From the NCBI RefSeq assembly GCF_036417355.1, contig NZ_CP143889.1:1054001-1118000 (forward strand): a stretch of 64,000 nucleotides of DNA, read 5' to 3'. The translations under genes were made by a program, and so were the position numbers. Shown piece by piece: positions 7,777 through 16,119 of this stretch (position 1 is its first letter; each line of letters opens with the position of its first letter). The stretch comes from Akkermansia sp. RCC_12PD. GTDB taxonomy: Bacteria; Verrucomicrobiota; Verrucomicrobiia; Verrucomicrobiales; Akkermansiaceae. The notes beneath the pieces are model-generated. The model had not been told where the DNA came from. It made no database searches and was given only the letters and a program-made list of their open reading frames with translations.

Positions 7777-9198
7777 TCAGGAAATAACCGCCAGAGGAGC
7801 CGTGGTCTTCCAGCCGCCGCGGGTGAAATCCGGAAACTCCACGGGAACGCCGCCCTGCGCGATGGAGTGCGCCGTCAAGGGCAGCAGGGAGGACCAGTAG
7901 GCTCCTTCATAAACGTTCTGATCCATCGGCTCTCCGCGGCGCAGACATTCCACCATGCGGTACAGCATCACGAAGTCCATGCCCCCGTGGCCGCCCATCT
8001 TCATGGCCAGATCTCCTATGCGCTTCCAGAGAGGATGGTCATATTTCTCATAAACAGCTTTCAGCCCGTCCTTCCCCTGAATCCATTCGTGATAATTGCC
8101 GTTGCCCAGCTTCTCCCCGGCTACGCGGGTGGGAAAACCCGCCAGGGTGCCGCCAGTTCCCTGAATCAGATTGGAACGCGAATAGGGGCGGGGAGACGTT
8201 TCGTCCAGTTGAACGACGATGGTCCGTCCCAGATTCGTTTTCACAATCGCCGTATTCATGTCTCCGCACACAAAGGGCGTGCGGTTCCAGCGGTGGTCGG
8301 GAGGAAGATGCTTTTTGGCGTAGGCCGTACGCCCCAGAGCCGGGGAGGCAAACGCCGCCAGACGGCTGAAATTGTCGTCCTTGCGCGCCAGGCTCATGTA
8401 TTGGGCCACCGGTCCCAGGCCATGCGTGGGATACAGGTTGCCGTTGATTCTGGTATGGTACTCGGGCCGCCAGGCTCCCTCCCCGCGGGTATCTCCCAAC
8501 TGCGTCACCAGGCAATGGATATAGGAGGCTTCACCGTGGAGCAGATCCCCAATCATTCCCTGCCGGACCATGTTGAGGAACATGAGCTCGTCGCGCCCGT
8601 AATTGACGTTTTCCATCATCATGCAGTGTTTTTGCGTTGCCTCACTGGTATCCACGATCTTCCAGAGCTCTTCCAGGGAAACGGCCATGGGCACTTCCAC
8701 AAAGGCGTGCGCTCCGTTCCGCATGCTATCGCATGCGATGCGGGCATGAGAACTCCAATCCGTGCTGATGATGACCGCATCCGGCTTCAGCTCGCGGAGC
8801 ATGGTGAGATACTCCATTTCACCGCCGGAATATCCCGCAGGCTTTTTCCCCGTTTTTTTCCGTACCCTGTCCACTCCGCGTTCCGTCAGATCCCGCTTCA
8901 AGTCGCACACGCCGGTAATCTCCACGCCGTCCATCACGCACATCTGAGCCAGGTGGGAGAAACCGCGGCCACCCACGCCGATGAAAGCTATCCTGACCCG
9001 GTCCAGAGCGGGAGCCCGGAACCCGCCCATGTACACGGAACCGGAGGGGCGGGAAGACGCCGGAGCACCAGTGCTCCAAAGACACTCTTCCGAGGGAATA
9101 TCCAGGGCCTGTACCGTGAAACCGTTCCCGACCGCAGCCGCTCCGGCGGCCAGCCCCAGGGATTTGAGAAATTCTCTGCGAGATGAAAAAATAGACAT
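7777..9198 (-). CDS. GH109-type NAD-dependent glycosidase (Gfo/Idh/MocA fold)
   Basis: Probable exported alpha-N-acetylgalactosaminidase of family GH109, which cleaves terminal GalNAc from mucin-type glycans by an NAD-dependent redox mechanism. A twin-arginine signal (SSRREFLKSLGLAAGAA) opens the protein, suggesting export folded with its cofactor. The Rossmann motif IAFIGVGGRGFSHL lies near residue 72, and EVPMAVSLEELW follows as in Gfo/Idh proteins. The GH109-like block NGNLYPTHGLGPVAQYM is near residue 256. ATG 9198 is preferred over the in-frame TTG at 9207. A generic oxidoreductase is the alternative, but the Tat signal and that block favour GH109. It is convergent with the helicase gene and monocistronic. 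Confidence 0.85.
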   Translation of the reverse strand: MSIFSSRREFLKSLGLAAGAAAVGNGFTVQALDIPSEECLWSTGAPASSRPSGSVYMGGFRAPALDRVRIAFIGVGGRGFSHLAQMCVMDGVEITGVCDLKRDLTERGVDRVRKKTGKKPAGYSGGEMEYLTMLRELKPDAVIISTDWSSHARIACDSMRNGAHAFVEVPMAVSLEELWKIVDTSEATQKHCMMMENVNYGRDELMFLNMVRQGMIGDLLHGEASYIHCLVTQLGDTRGEGAWRPEYHTRINGNLYPTHGLGPVAQYMSLARKDDNFSRLAAFASPALGRTAYAKKHLPPDHRWNRTPFVCGDMNTAIVKTNLGRTIVVQLDETSPRPYSRSNLIQGTGGTLAGFPTRVAGEKLGNGNYHEWIQGKDGLKAVYEKYDHPLWKRIGDLAMKMGGHGGMDFVMLYRMVECLRRGEPMDQNVYEGAYWSSLLPLTAHSIAQGGVPVEFPDFTRGGWKTTAPLAVIS

Positions 9199-9363
9199 AA
9201 TCTGCAAGTATAATTCAATGGAAGATACGCCCTTTCCATACCGGATTTATCACCTCTCCTGAAGAGGATGAAAAAAGAAGCGGATGGCTCATTTTATGAT
9301 TTGCAAAGGCCCGGTAAGCTTCCACTATGACAGAACCTACTGCCTACTGTCCCACTTCAAGTT

Positions 9364-10380
9364 ATGCGCTACTTCCTTCTCATCCTGCTGCTCGCCGGAG
9401 GTTATTACGGCTGGAATTATTATCAAACCGATCTCGTGCCCCGGCATGAGGAAATCAAGGCCTTGGAAATGGAACCCTATCCGGAACTGGATGCGGCCCA
9501 AATGCGCTTTGACGAACTGGCGGAACTCCACGAACAGCAGGCGGCGCGCCTCCAGGCGGCCATCCAGCGCAAGGAGGAAGCCGTCCGGAAATACTGGGAC
9601 GGCCAAATGGAAAAGGCGGACAAGGCTGCGGCGGTTTCAAAAACACCACGCGCCTCTTCCGGGACGCCCCATTCCCGTACTGCGGAAGACCGGATTGCCC
9701 GGCTGCTGCAACAATACGACAAACGTGCTGCGGACGTAGAAGAACTCCAGAGCAAGCTGAATACCACCAGGCAACAGCTTTCCGCCGCCCAGGCACGGCT
9801 TCAGGAACAAATCCGCCAGGTGGAAACTCGGCTGGACATCGACCGCATTCAGCGTGCGGAAGCCTCCAACACGAAGAGCAAGGAATTCAAGGTGACGGAA
9901 AACAGGCAGGAATTGCTCAAGCTCCAGACCAGCCTTCCCCAGGAACTGGAACGCATTACCCGGAAAGGGGAGGCCATGATCCGGCAGCAGACGGAAGCCT
10001 GGGAAAAGGCGAAAAGGGAGCTTTCCCTGTTCCAGAACAAGGTGGACAGGCAGATTGCCAGCATCAGGGACACGATGAATTCCCCCCTGGCGGAGGAATA
10101 TGACGATACGGCCATTCTAGCGGAGGATCCCGAATTCCAGGCCATGATCGCCCCGTTCGACCAGGCGGTAAGCCATGAAGAAAGCCTGACCATGCGGACG
10201 GAGGCGAATGTGGAGGAACAGGCCAAGGTAGTACACAGCCTGCAGAGGATCAGGGACGGGAGCATTGAGGAATACCGCAGCCGCCTGAAACAGGAGGAAC
10301 AAATTTTCTTCACGGCGGCCACTGTTATCGGCGCGGTCCTTCTGGTCTCCCTTCTGCTCTCCTTCACCAGGAGGAAATGA
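9364..10380 (+). CDS. membrane-anchored coiled-coil protein, function unknown
   Basis: No family recognised. 338 residues: an N-terminal hydrophobic segment (YFLLILLLAGGYYGWNYY, about 3-20), a long charged region rich in Glu, Gln, Arg and Ala with heptad character from about residue 40 to 310, and a C-terminal membrane span (FFTAATVIGAVLLVSLLLSF) ending in a short basic tail. This arrangement, a long coiled coil between two membrane anchors, suggests a structural or scaffold role at the envelope; that is inference. It precedes the SRP RNA gene and is transcribed in the same direction. Confidence 0.75.
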   Translation: MRYFLLILLLAGGYYGWNYYQTDLVPRHEEIKALEMEPYPELDAAQMRFDELAELHEQQAARLQAAIQRKEEAVRKYWDGQMEKADKAAAVSKTPRASSGTPHSRTAEDRIARLLQQYDKRAADVEELQSKLNTTRQQLSAAQARLQEQIRQVETRLDIDRIQRAEASNTKSKEFKVTENRQELLKLQTSLPQELERITRKGEAMIRQQTEAWEKAKRELSLFQNKVDRQIASIRDTMNSPLAEEYDDTAILAEDPEFQAMIAPFDQAVSHEESLTMRTEANVEEQAKVVHSLQRIRDGSIEEYRSRLKQEEQIFFTAATVIGAVLLVSLLLSFTRRK

Positions 10381-10392
10381 ACTCTTTGATGG

Positions 10393-10421
10393 TTGACACT
10401 GCACGGCAAACCTAGTTTACT
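10393..10421 (+). promoter_or_regulatory. promoter of the SRP RNA gene
   Basis: A perfect TTGACA (10393-10398), 17 bases, then TTTACT (10416-10421), four of six matches to TATAAT. The predicted start, about 10428, is where the RNA's terminal stem begins. Confidence 0.65.
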
Positions 10422-10427
10422 GTCCAG

Positions 10428-10530
10428 GCCGCCGGGAACCCGTGGAGGCACGACTGGCAAACCCCGCCAGGACCGAGAGGTAGCAACGGTAGCTTGTTCG
10501 TGTTTGCCGCGTCCGTTCCCGGCGGTATTT
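10428..10530 (+). ncRNA. ffs: signal recognition particle RNA, small (4.5S) type
   Basis: An approximately 100-base RNA that pairs with Ffh to target ribosomes to the membrane. The terminal stem is CCGCCGGGAAC (10429-10439) pairing perfectly with GTTCCCGGCGG (10515-10525). The universally conserved apical domain is present: CAGG (10468-10471) opposite AGCA (10482-10485) forms the symmetric and asymmetric internal loops, closed by CC-GAGA-GG with a GNRA tetraloop at 10475-10478. Its own promoter lies just upstream, and a TATTTTGTT stretch follows the stem. There is no sign of the Alu domain of the long form. Confidence 0.9.
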
Positions 10531-10578
10531 TGTTGAACGGCTCACGCCGGGATTGAACCGGGGGACTCTCATGGTAGA

Positions 10579-11802
10579 ATGCCGCCCATGAACGTATCCG
10601 CCGCTCTTGACTGGCTGTTTTCCACCCAATTCTTCGGAATCAAGCTGGGACTTGAAAACACCCGGAAACTGCTGCAGGTGGCAGGTGCAGACCACCCGGA
10701 CGCCATCGTCGTCCACGTGGCCGGCACCAACGGCAAGGGTTCCACCTGCGCCATGATTGAAGCGCTGGCGCGTGCAAAAGGCTATAAAACCGGCCTGTTC
10801 ACTTCTCCCCATCTGGTGGAGTTTGCCGAACGCATCCGCGTGAACGGGGAAATGATTCCCCGGGACGCCCTGACGGCAGAAATCCTCTTTCTGAAAAACC
10901 TTGTGGAAGGATGGGAACAGTCCCCCACCTTCTTTGAACTGGCCCTGGCCGTCGCCCTGCGCCACTTCATCAGGAACAGTGCAGATTTCATCATTCTGGA
11001 AACGGGGCTGGGCGGCAGGCTGGACGCCACGAATGCCCTGCGCAAGGACATCGCGGTGCTGGCTCCCATCGGGCTGGACCACCAGCAGTATCTGGGAAAC
11101 ACTCTTGCGGAAATTGCCGGAGAAAAGGCGGCGATCATTGCTTCCGGCAAGCCCGTCGTCACCGCTGTTCAGGAACCGGAAGCCATAGCCGTCATCGAAC
11201 GGACGGCACGGGAACGGCTCTCCCCGCTTACCGTTGCGCGAGCGGACAGCGACACTCCCCGGCCCTCTCTTCCCGGAACGCATCAGCTTGAAAATGCTGC
11301 ACTTGCGCTTGAAACAATGAAACAGCTCAATGCCCTCCCGGAAAGTACCCTGGCAGATAAAGCCCTGAAATCCGTGCAGTGGCCCGGCAGGTTCGAGCGC
11401 ATCGGCACGCCGCCCCTGGTACTGGACGGAGCGCACAATGAACACGCCGCCCGCGTTCTGGCCGCCACATGGAACGAAGAATTTCCCGGACAAAAGGCGG
11501 CTCTGGTCTTTGCCGCAGCCGCGGACAAGCACATTCGGGACATGATTCCCGTTTTCCGGGAAATTGCGGGAGAATGGCACCTGGTGCCCTGTTCATCCCC
11601 ACGCATCATGCCTGCGGAAGACATGGGCGCCCTGCTGAAAAACCTCGTATCCGAACCTGTTTTTATTCATTCTTCCCTCTCCGAAGGGCTCCGCAAGGCG
11701 GCGGACTCCTCCCTGCCCGCCCTGGCCGCCGGTTCCCTCTTCCTGCTCGGAGACCTGAAAGCCCTGCTCCGCCGCACGGAAAAGCGCAGTACCTCCCAGT
11801 AA
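10579..11802 (+). CDS. folC: folylpolyglutamate / dihydrofolate synthase
   Basis: Mur-ligase-type enzyme that adds glutamate to folates, and possibly to dihydropteroate, in the cytosol. 407 residues, the normal size. The P-loop is HVAGTNGKGST (residues 46-56), followed by GLFTSPHLVEFAERIRVNG, the FolC substrate-loop signature, TFFELALAVAL, ETGLGGRLDATN, and PIGLDHQQYLGNTLAEIAGEK. The C-terminal domain contains WPGRFERIG and LDGAHNEHAA. Two ATGs three codons apart (10579, 10588) are possible. The next gene starts 14 bases downstream, probably in the same transcript. Confidence 0.95.
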   Translation: MPPMNVSAALDWLFSTQFFGIKLGLENTRKLLQVAGADHPDAIVVHVAGTNGKGSTCAMIEALARAKGYKTGLFTSPHLVEFAERIRVNGEMIPRDALTAEILFLKNLVEGWEQSPTFFELALAVALRHFIRNSADFIILETGLGGRLDATNALRKDIAVLAPIGLDHQQYLGNTLAEIAGEKAAIIASGKPVVTAVQEPEAIAVIERTARERLSPLTVARADSDTPRPSLPGTHQLENAALALETMKQLNALPESTLADKALKSVQWPGRFERIGTPPLVLDGAHNEHAARVLAATWNEEFPGQKAALVFAAAADKHIRDMIPVFREIAGEWHLVPCSSPRIMPAEDMGALLKNLVSEPVFIHSSLSEGLRKAADSSLPALAAGSLFLLGDLKALLRRTEKRSTSQ

Positions 11803-11815
11803 ACAGAACTTCCCC

Positions 11816-14329
11816 ATGGCCGTGATTCCCGAAGACGACACCACCCTTTCCTCCCTGCGCCCCGGCGACGTGCGCCCCGAACTGCTGGCCCCCGCCGGAG
11901 ACATGGACTGCGCCCGTGCCGCCGTCGCCAATGGCGCGGATGCCATTTACTTCGGCCTGGACCGCTTCAACGCCCGCCTGCGCGCCAACAACTTCACGCT
12001 GGCTTCCCTGCCGGAGCTGATGCGTTTTCTCCATGTACACGGCGTGAAGGGATACGTGACGATGAACACGCTCATCTTCACCTCCGAACTGGCGGACGCC
12101 CTCGCCTACCTGGGCCATTTGAACGCCGCCGGGGTGGACGGCGTGATCGTGCAGGACATCGGGCTTGCGCGCTGCCTGACGGAATGGAGAAGGCAGGACC
12201 CCGCCATGAAGCTGGAATTGCACGCCTCCACCCAAATGACGCTTACCTCCACGGAAGGCCTGGAATTCGCCTCCGGTTTCCTGGACCTGAAACAGGCCGT
12301 GCTGGCGCGGGAACTGAGCCTGAAGGAAATAGAACAATGCGTGCGGCACACCGATATTCCTCTGGAGGTGTTTGTGCACGGAGCGCTCTGCGTGGCTTAT
12401 TCCGGCCAGTGCCTCACGTCGGAAAGTCTGGGCCAGCGCAGCGCCAACCGGGGGGAATGCGCGCAGGCCTGCCGGCTGCCCTACACTCTGGTCGTGGACG
12501 GCAAACCCGTTCCTCTTGGTGAAAGGCACTACCTACTCAGCCCGAATGATTTGTGCGCCCTGGACCGCATTCCGGAGCTGGTCCGCATGGGGGTGAGAAG
12601 CTACAAGATCGAGGGACGGCTGAAAAGCCCGGAATACGTGGCGGCGGCAACGGCCGCCTACAGGAAGGCCCTGGACGCCGCCTGCGCGGGAATACCCGTG
12701 AAGGAAATGGTGACCGCACATGACCGCTATGCACTGCAAATGGTATTTTCACGCGGTTTCTCCACCGGCTGGCTGGACGGCACGGACCACCCGCGGCTGA
12801 CTCACGGCCGCCACGGCAAGAAGCGCGGCGCCTATGCAGGCGTCATTGTGGACAGCGGCCGGGGCTGGCTGGACCTCAGCCCGGAAGGGGACGTTCCACT
12901 CGCGCCCGGCGACGGCTTCGTCATTGACGCCGGGGAGGACCGCAATGAAGAACAGGGCGGCCGCATCTGGAAGGTGCAGAGAAACCGCCTTTTCTTTCAC
13001 GGAAAGGCCTCCTCCATTGACTGGAGCAGGGTCAAACCGGGGCAAAAGCTCTGGAAAACGGATGATCCGGCCTTGAATGCGAAGCTGAAGAAAATGCGGG
13101 ACCACCTGCCGGAGGCTGCCGTTCCCCTCCATCTGGCATGCGCCGGATCCGCCGGGGAACCCCTGACGGTTTCCTGCCCGGAATACGGGTGTTCTGTGCA
13201 ATCCGTCCAGCCGCTGCAAACGGCGGAAAAGCGTCCTTTGACCTCTGAAGTGCTGGAACAGCAGCTCGGCAGGCTGGGAGGAACAGGGTTCCGCCTGGCC
13301 TCCTGCAAATGCCGCCTGCCGGAAGGGCTGATGCTCCCGCTCAGCATCCTCAATCAAACGCGGCGGGCCCTGGTGGAACAAGTTCAAGCGGCCCGGCAGA
13401 AGAAGGAAGCCGCCTCCCGACGCCTTCCGGCTCCTTTCCTCCTTCCTGAGTTCCCTCCGCCAGCCGCCGCTCAGGCCCTGCCGCCGCATTTATCCGTGCT
13501 GTGCCGCAGACCGGAGCAGATACCCGCCGCGCTGGACGCCGGGGCGGACGCCGTCTATCTGGACTTTGAAGACCTCCGGGATTACGCGGCGGGAGTGCAG
13601 GCCGCCCGGCGGCACGGAAAAAGCGTTCCCGTCTTCCTGGCGACTCCCCGCATCCAAAAGACCTCGGAAGCCGGGTACTTCAAGCTCATGGAACGTGCGG
13701 AGGCTGACGGCGTGCTGATCCGCAACCTGGGCGCGGCCCAGTACTTCCGCCATTCCCCCCTGCGCCGCATCGGAGACTTCTCCCTGAACGTGGCCAATCC
13801 TTGCAGCGCGGCCATCCTGAAGGAACAGGGTAATCTGGAATTCCTCACCATTTCCTATGACCTGAACGCCGGGCAGGTGGCGGATCTGCTCCGCGCCGCG
13901 CCGCCGGAATGGTTTGAACTGACGCTGCACCAGCACATGCCCATGTTCCATATGGAGCACTGCGTGTTCTGCACCTTCCTTTCGGACGGCGCCAATTATA
14001 AAAACTGCGGCCGTCCCTGCGAACGGTATCATGTGCAGCTGCGGGACCGCGTGGGCCAGCTTCATCCCCTGCTGGCGGACGCCGGGTGCCGGAATACCCT
14101 GTTCAACGGACGCGCCCAGACGGGAGCCGGCTTTTTCCGGGACTTCCGCCGCCAGGGCCTTTTCCGCTTCCGCGTGGAACTGCTGGATGATTCGCCGGAG
14201 AAAACGCGCCTGCTGGTGTCCCGCTACCGGGGGCTTCTGGACGGCGCCTGCACGGCTGCACGGCTCATCCGGGAACTGGACGTCGCGGAACAGCTCGGAA
14301 CTACAGAAGGAACGCTCCGGCCCGAATAA
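11816..14329 (+). CDS. U32 family protein with two U32-like modules (RlhA/TrhP-type)
   Basis: U32 proteins, once called collagenases, are now mostly linked to prephenate-dependent hydroxylation of tRNA or 23S rRNA (TrhP, RlhA). The first module, residues about 20-330, has ELLAPAGDMDCARAAVANGADAIY and EVFVHGALCVAYSGQCLTS, followed by the clustered cysteines of NRGECAQACRLPY that hold the Fe-S cluster in characterised members. A middle DUF3656-like region follows. A second module from about residue 550 has DAGADAVYLDF, FSLNVANP, HQHMPMFHMEHCVFCTF and CGRPCERYHVQLRDR. At 837 residues it is longer than E. coli RlhA (about 650). The exact RNA target cannot be told from sequence. Confidence 0.85.
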   Translation: MAVIPEDDTTLSSLRPGDVRPELLAPAGDMDCARAAVANGADAIYFGLDRFNARLRANNFTLASLPELMRFLHVHGVKGYVTMNTLIFTSELADALAYLGHLNAAGVDGVIVQDIGLARCLTEWRRQDPAMKLELHASTQMTLTSTEGLEFASGFLDLKQAVLARELSLKEIEQCVRHTDIPLEVFVHGALCVAYSGQCLTSESLGQRSANRGECAQACRLPYTLVVDGKPVPLGERHYLLSPNDLCALDRIPELVRMGVRSYKIEGRLKSPEYVAAATAAYRKALDAACAGIPVKEMVTAHDRYALQMVFSRGFSTGWLDGTDHPRLTHGRHGKKRGAYAGVIVDSGRGWLDLSPEGDVPLAPGDGFVIDAGEDRNEEQGGRIWKVQRNRLFFHGKASSIDWSRVKPGQKLWKTDDPALNAKLKKMRDHLPEAAVPLHLACAGSAGEPLTVSCPEYGCSVQSVQPLQTAEKRPLTSEVLEQQLGRLGGTGFRLASCKCRLPEGLMLPLSILNQTRRALVEQVQAARQKKEAASRRLPAPFLLPEFPPPAAAQALPPHLSVLCRRPEQIPAALDAGADAVYLDFEDLRDYAAGVQAARRHGKSVPVFLATPRIQKTSEAGYFKLMERAEADGVLIRNLGAAQYFRHSPLRRIGDFSLNVANPCSAAILKEQGNLEFLTISYDLNAGQVADLLRAAPPEWFELTLHQHMPMFHMEHCVFCTFLSDGANYKNCGRPCERYHVQLRDRVGQLHPLLADAGCRNTLFNGRAQTGAGFFRDFRRQGLFRFRVELLDDSPEKTRLLVSRYRGLLDGACTAARLIRELDVAEQLGTTEGTLRPE

Positions 14330-14358
14330 CGCCGCACTGAAAAATAGTTGATCCGCCT

Positions 14359-16119
14359 TTAGATTCCCGGGATTTTATCATACATCTTTAATATTTTGTC
14401 ATTTTTTAAAAGAACGCCCATTTTTCTTCCCATGCCGGCCATCTCCTTTTTAACTGATTCGTTGGTGACATTTTTTAAATGATCCTGCACAAATTCGTGT
14501 GCCTGCATCATGTATTTCTCATCATCCCACATGATGAGAAACCGGCGATAGCTTTTGATCACTTTGATAAAAGTTTTTTCCTTGTCAGCCAAAGCCAGCA
14601 AAGCTTGCTGGAAAGCCCTGCCGGCTTTGCTTTTTGTTTTAGAATTCCATTTGACATTTTTTGATTTTTCCAGCCACAAACTCAAAAAGTCTCCTGTAGT
14701 TCCTTCTTTGTAAACAGCATGGGTCTTGATCTCAGGGCAATCAGCAGTCAGTTTTTTCCAAAATTGCCGGATGAAAAGTTCCTCTGCTCCGGGCGTACCG
14801 TCCGGGCTGACCCCGCAGGCGTACACTTCATAGGGATTCACCTTTTCAGGGTTAATCTTCAAAACATGATTCGCCACGTAATGAATCAGGTTATGTTCCC
14901 GGGGCATCGCCTTGCTGAACTGGATGAGGTACTCCAGCTTCTTTTTATCGCTCACGCCTCCCGCCTTGATGCCCAAATAACGCGCCCATGCCGGGTAATT
15001 GCAGGGATTAGTCCGGCAAGCCTCTTGAAGCAGCAGCTCCACATGCTGCGGATTCCGGGAATAAAACGATAAATCATACATCAAGGAAGATTCCCGGGCC
15101 TGCGGACTCTGCCAAAAGGCGCAGAGAGCGGTGATGATCTGCACGGGGCCTTTCCACGGCAGTTTATTTCCTCCGTTGGCCCAGTTCCATCCTCCAATAT
15201 TGTTGCCGATGAGCCATTGCCCCTTGGGATGTTTCCAAATGAAGGCGCAATGGCCCGGCTGGCCGATGGGGTACGCCGGAACGCCTTTGGCCCTTAAAAA
15301 ACCTGCGGCTCCCTTGGAGACGGCTCCGCACACGCCGCCGTATTCCGTGTAAAGCTTAAGGGTAATGGGTTTATTATCATAAAATGCTGCCCCGGCATGC
15401 ACGCTGATTCCCTTGTGATTCTTTTTACGGTAGGGAATAAATCCGGTAAATTTACCCCCCGCCTGATCCGGTTTGATATTCTTTCCTTCAATAAACTGCT
15501 GGGCCCATGCCAGGTCTTCCAGGCTCTCCTTTCCTCTCAGAACCACGGCCCACTCCCATGGTTCAAGATCATCGGCCTGCGGATAACACCTGCCGTGATG
15601 ATGGGAATCCTGGTAAAACCCGTATCTGGCCATGCATTCCTCTACCGTGAAGACATCAGCGATGAGACAGGCCCCCAGGGCAATGTTAAGGTCAACACCG
15701 TATAACTTCCCGTCTGCATTGTTCCACAGGCGGTAGAGAATTGCCAGGCTGTTCTGGTGGGCGTACCCTGCATGGGCCAGTTTTCGGAAAACTTCCGGAT
15801 GGGAGACAAGCCACCCGGTGAATGTCCGGTCCCGGAGTTCCGTTGTTTGAAACGCCTTTCCTTGACTGGCATGGCGGAAAAATTGTCCGATATGGCACAA
15901 TTGCTCTAGCTCCGGATCATGTACCAGCTCCCGGATTTTTTCTGGAGAAAGGGCGCCGGAATCAAGCTGTTTCCGGAGTTGATTCCTCACTTCATCAATG
16001 ATGACTGAAGAATAATCCGCCTTCAACAGCCTCTCTATGATCATAGAATCACCACCCCGGGAAATGCCGAGCGTCAGGCACAAAACGCATAATGTCCTCA
16101 AAAAAGCATTCGCGGTCAT
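14359..16119 (-). CDS. secreted protein with transglutaminase-like Cys/His segment
   Basis: No family assigned with certainty. A short hydrophobic signal (FLRTLCVLCLTLGISRGG) suggests export. The central region has YGGVCGAVSKGAAGFLRAKG (Cys about residue 264) and GQPGHCAFIW (His about residue 290), the Cys...His order of transglutaminase-like and papain-like folds. The C-terminal 220 residues are charged and probably helical. I chose ATG 16119. A TTG at 16131 overlaps the stop of the upstream gene, and GGAG is 14 bases before this ATG. The first residues, MTANAFLR, are shared with the upstream gene as a result of the tandem duplication. It is the last gene of a four-gene operon of secreted proteins. 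Confidence 0.7.
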   Translation of the reverse strand: MTANAFLRTLCVLCLTLGISRGGDSMIIERLLKADYSSVIIDEVRNQLRKQLDSGALSPEKIRELVHDPELEQLCHIGQFFRHASQGKAFQTTELRDRTFTGWLVSHPEVFRKLAHAGYAHQNSLAILYRLWNNADGKLYGVDLNIALGACLIADVFTVEECMARYGFYQDSHHHGRCYPQADDLEPWEWAVVLRGKESLEDLAWAQQFIEGKNIKPDQAGGKFTGFIPYRKKNHKGISVHAGAAFYDNKPITLKLYTEYGGVCGAVSKGAAGFLRAKGVPAYPIGQPGHCAFIWKHPKGQWLIGNNIGGWNWANGGNKLPWKGPVQIITALCAFWQSPQARESSLMYDLSFYSRNPQHVELLLQEACRTNPCNYPAWARYLGIKAGGVSDKKKLEYLIQFSKAMPREHNLIHYVANHVLKINPEKVNPYEVYACGVSPDGTPGAEELFIRQFWKKLTADCPEIKTHAVYKEGTTGDFLSLWLEKSKNVKWNSKTKSKAGRAFQQALLALADKEKTFIKVIKSYRRFLIMWDDEKYMMQAHEFVQDHLKNVTNESVKKEMAGMGRKMGVLLKNDKILKMYDKIPGI

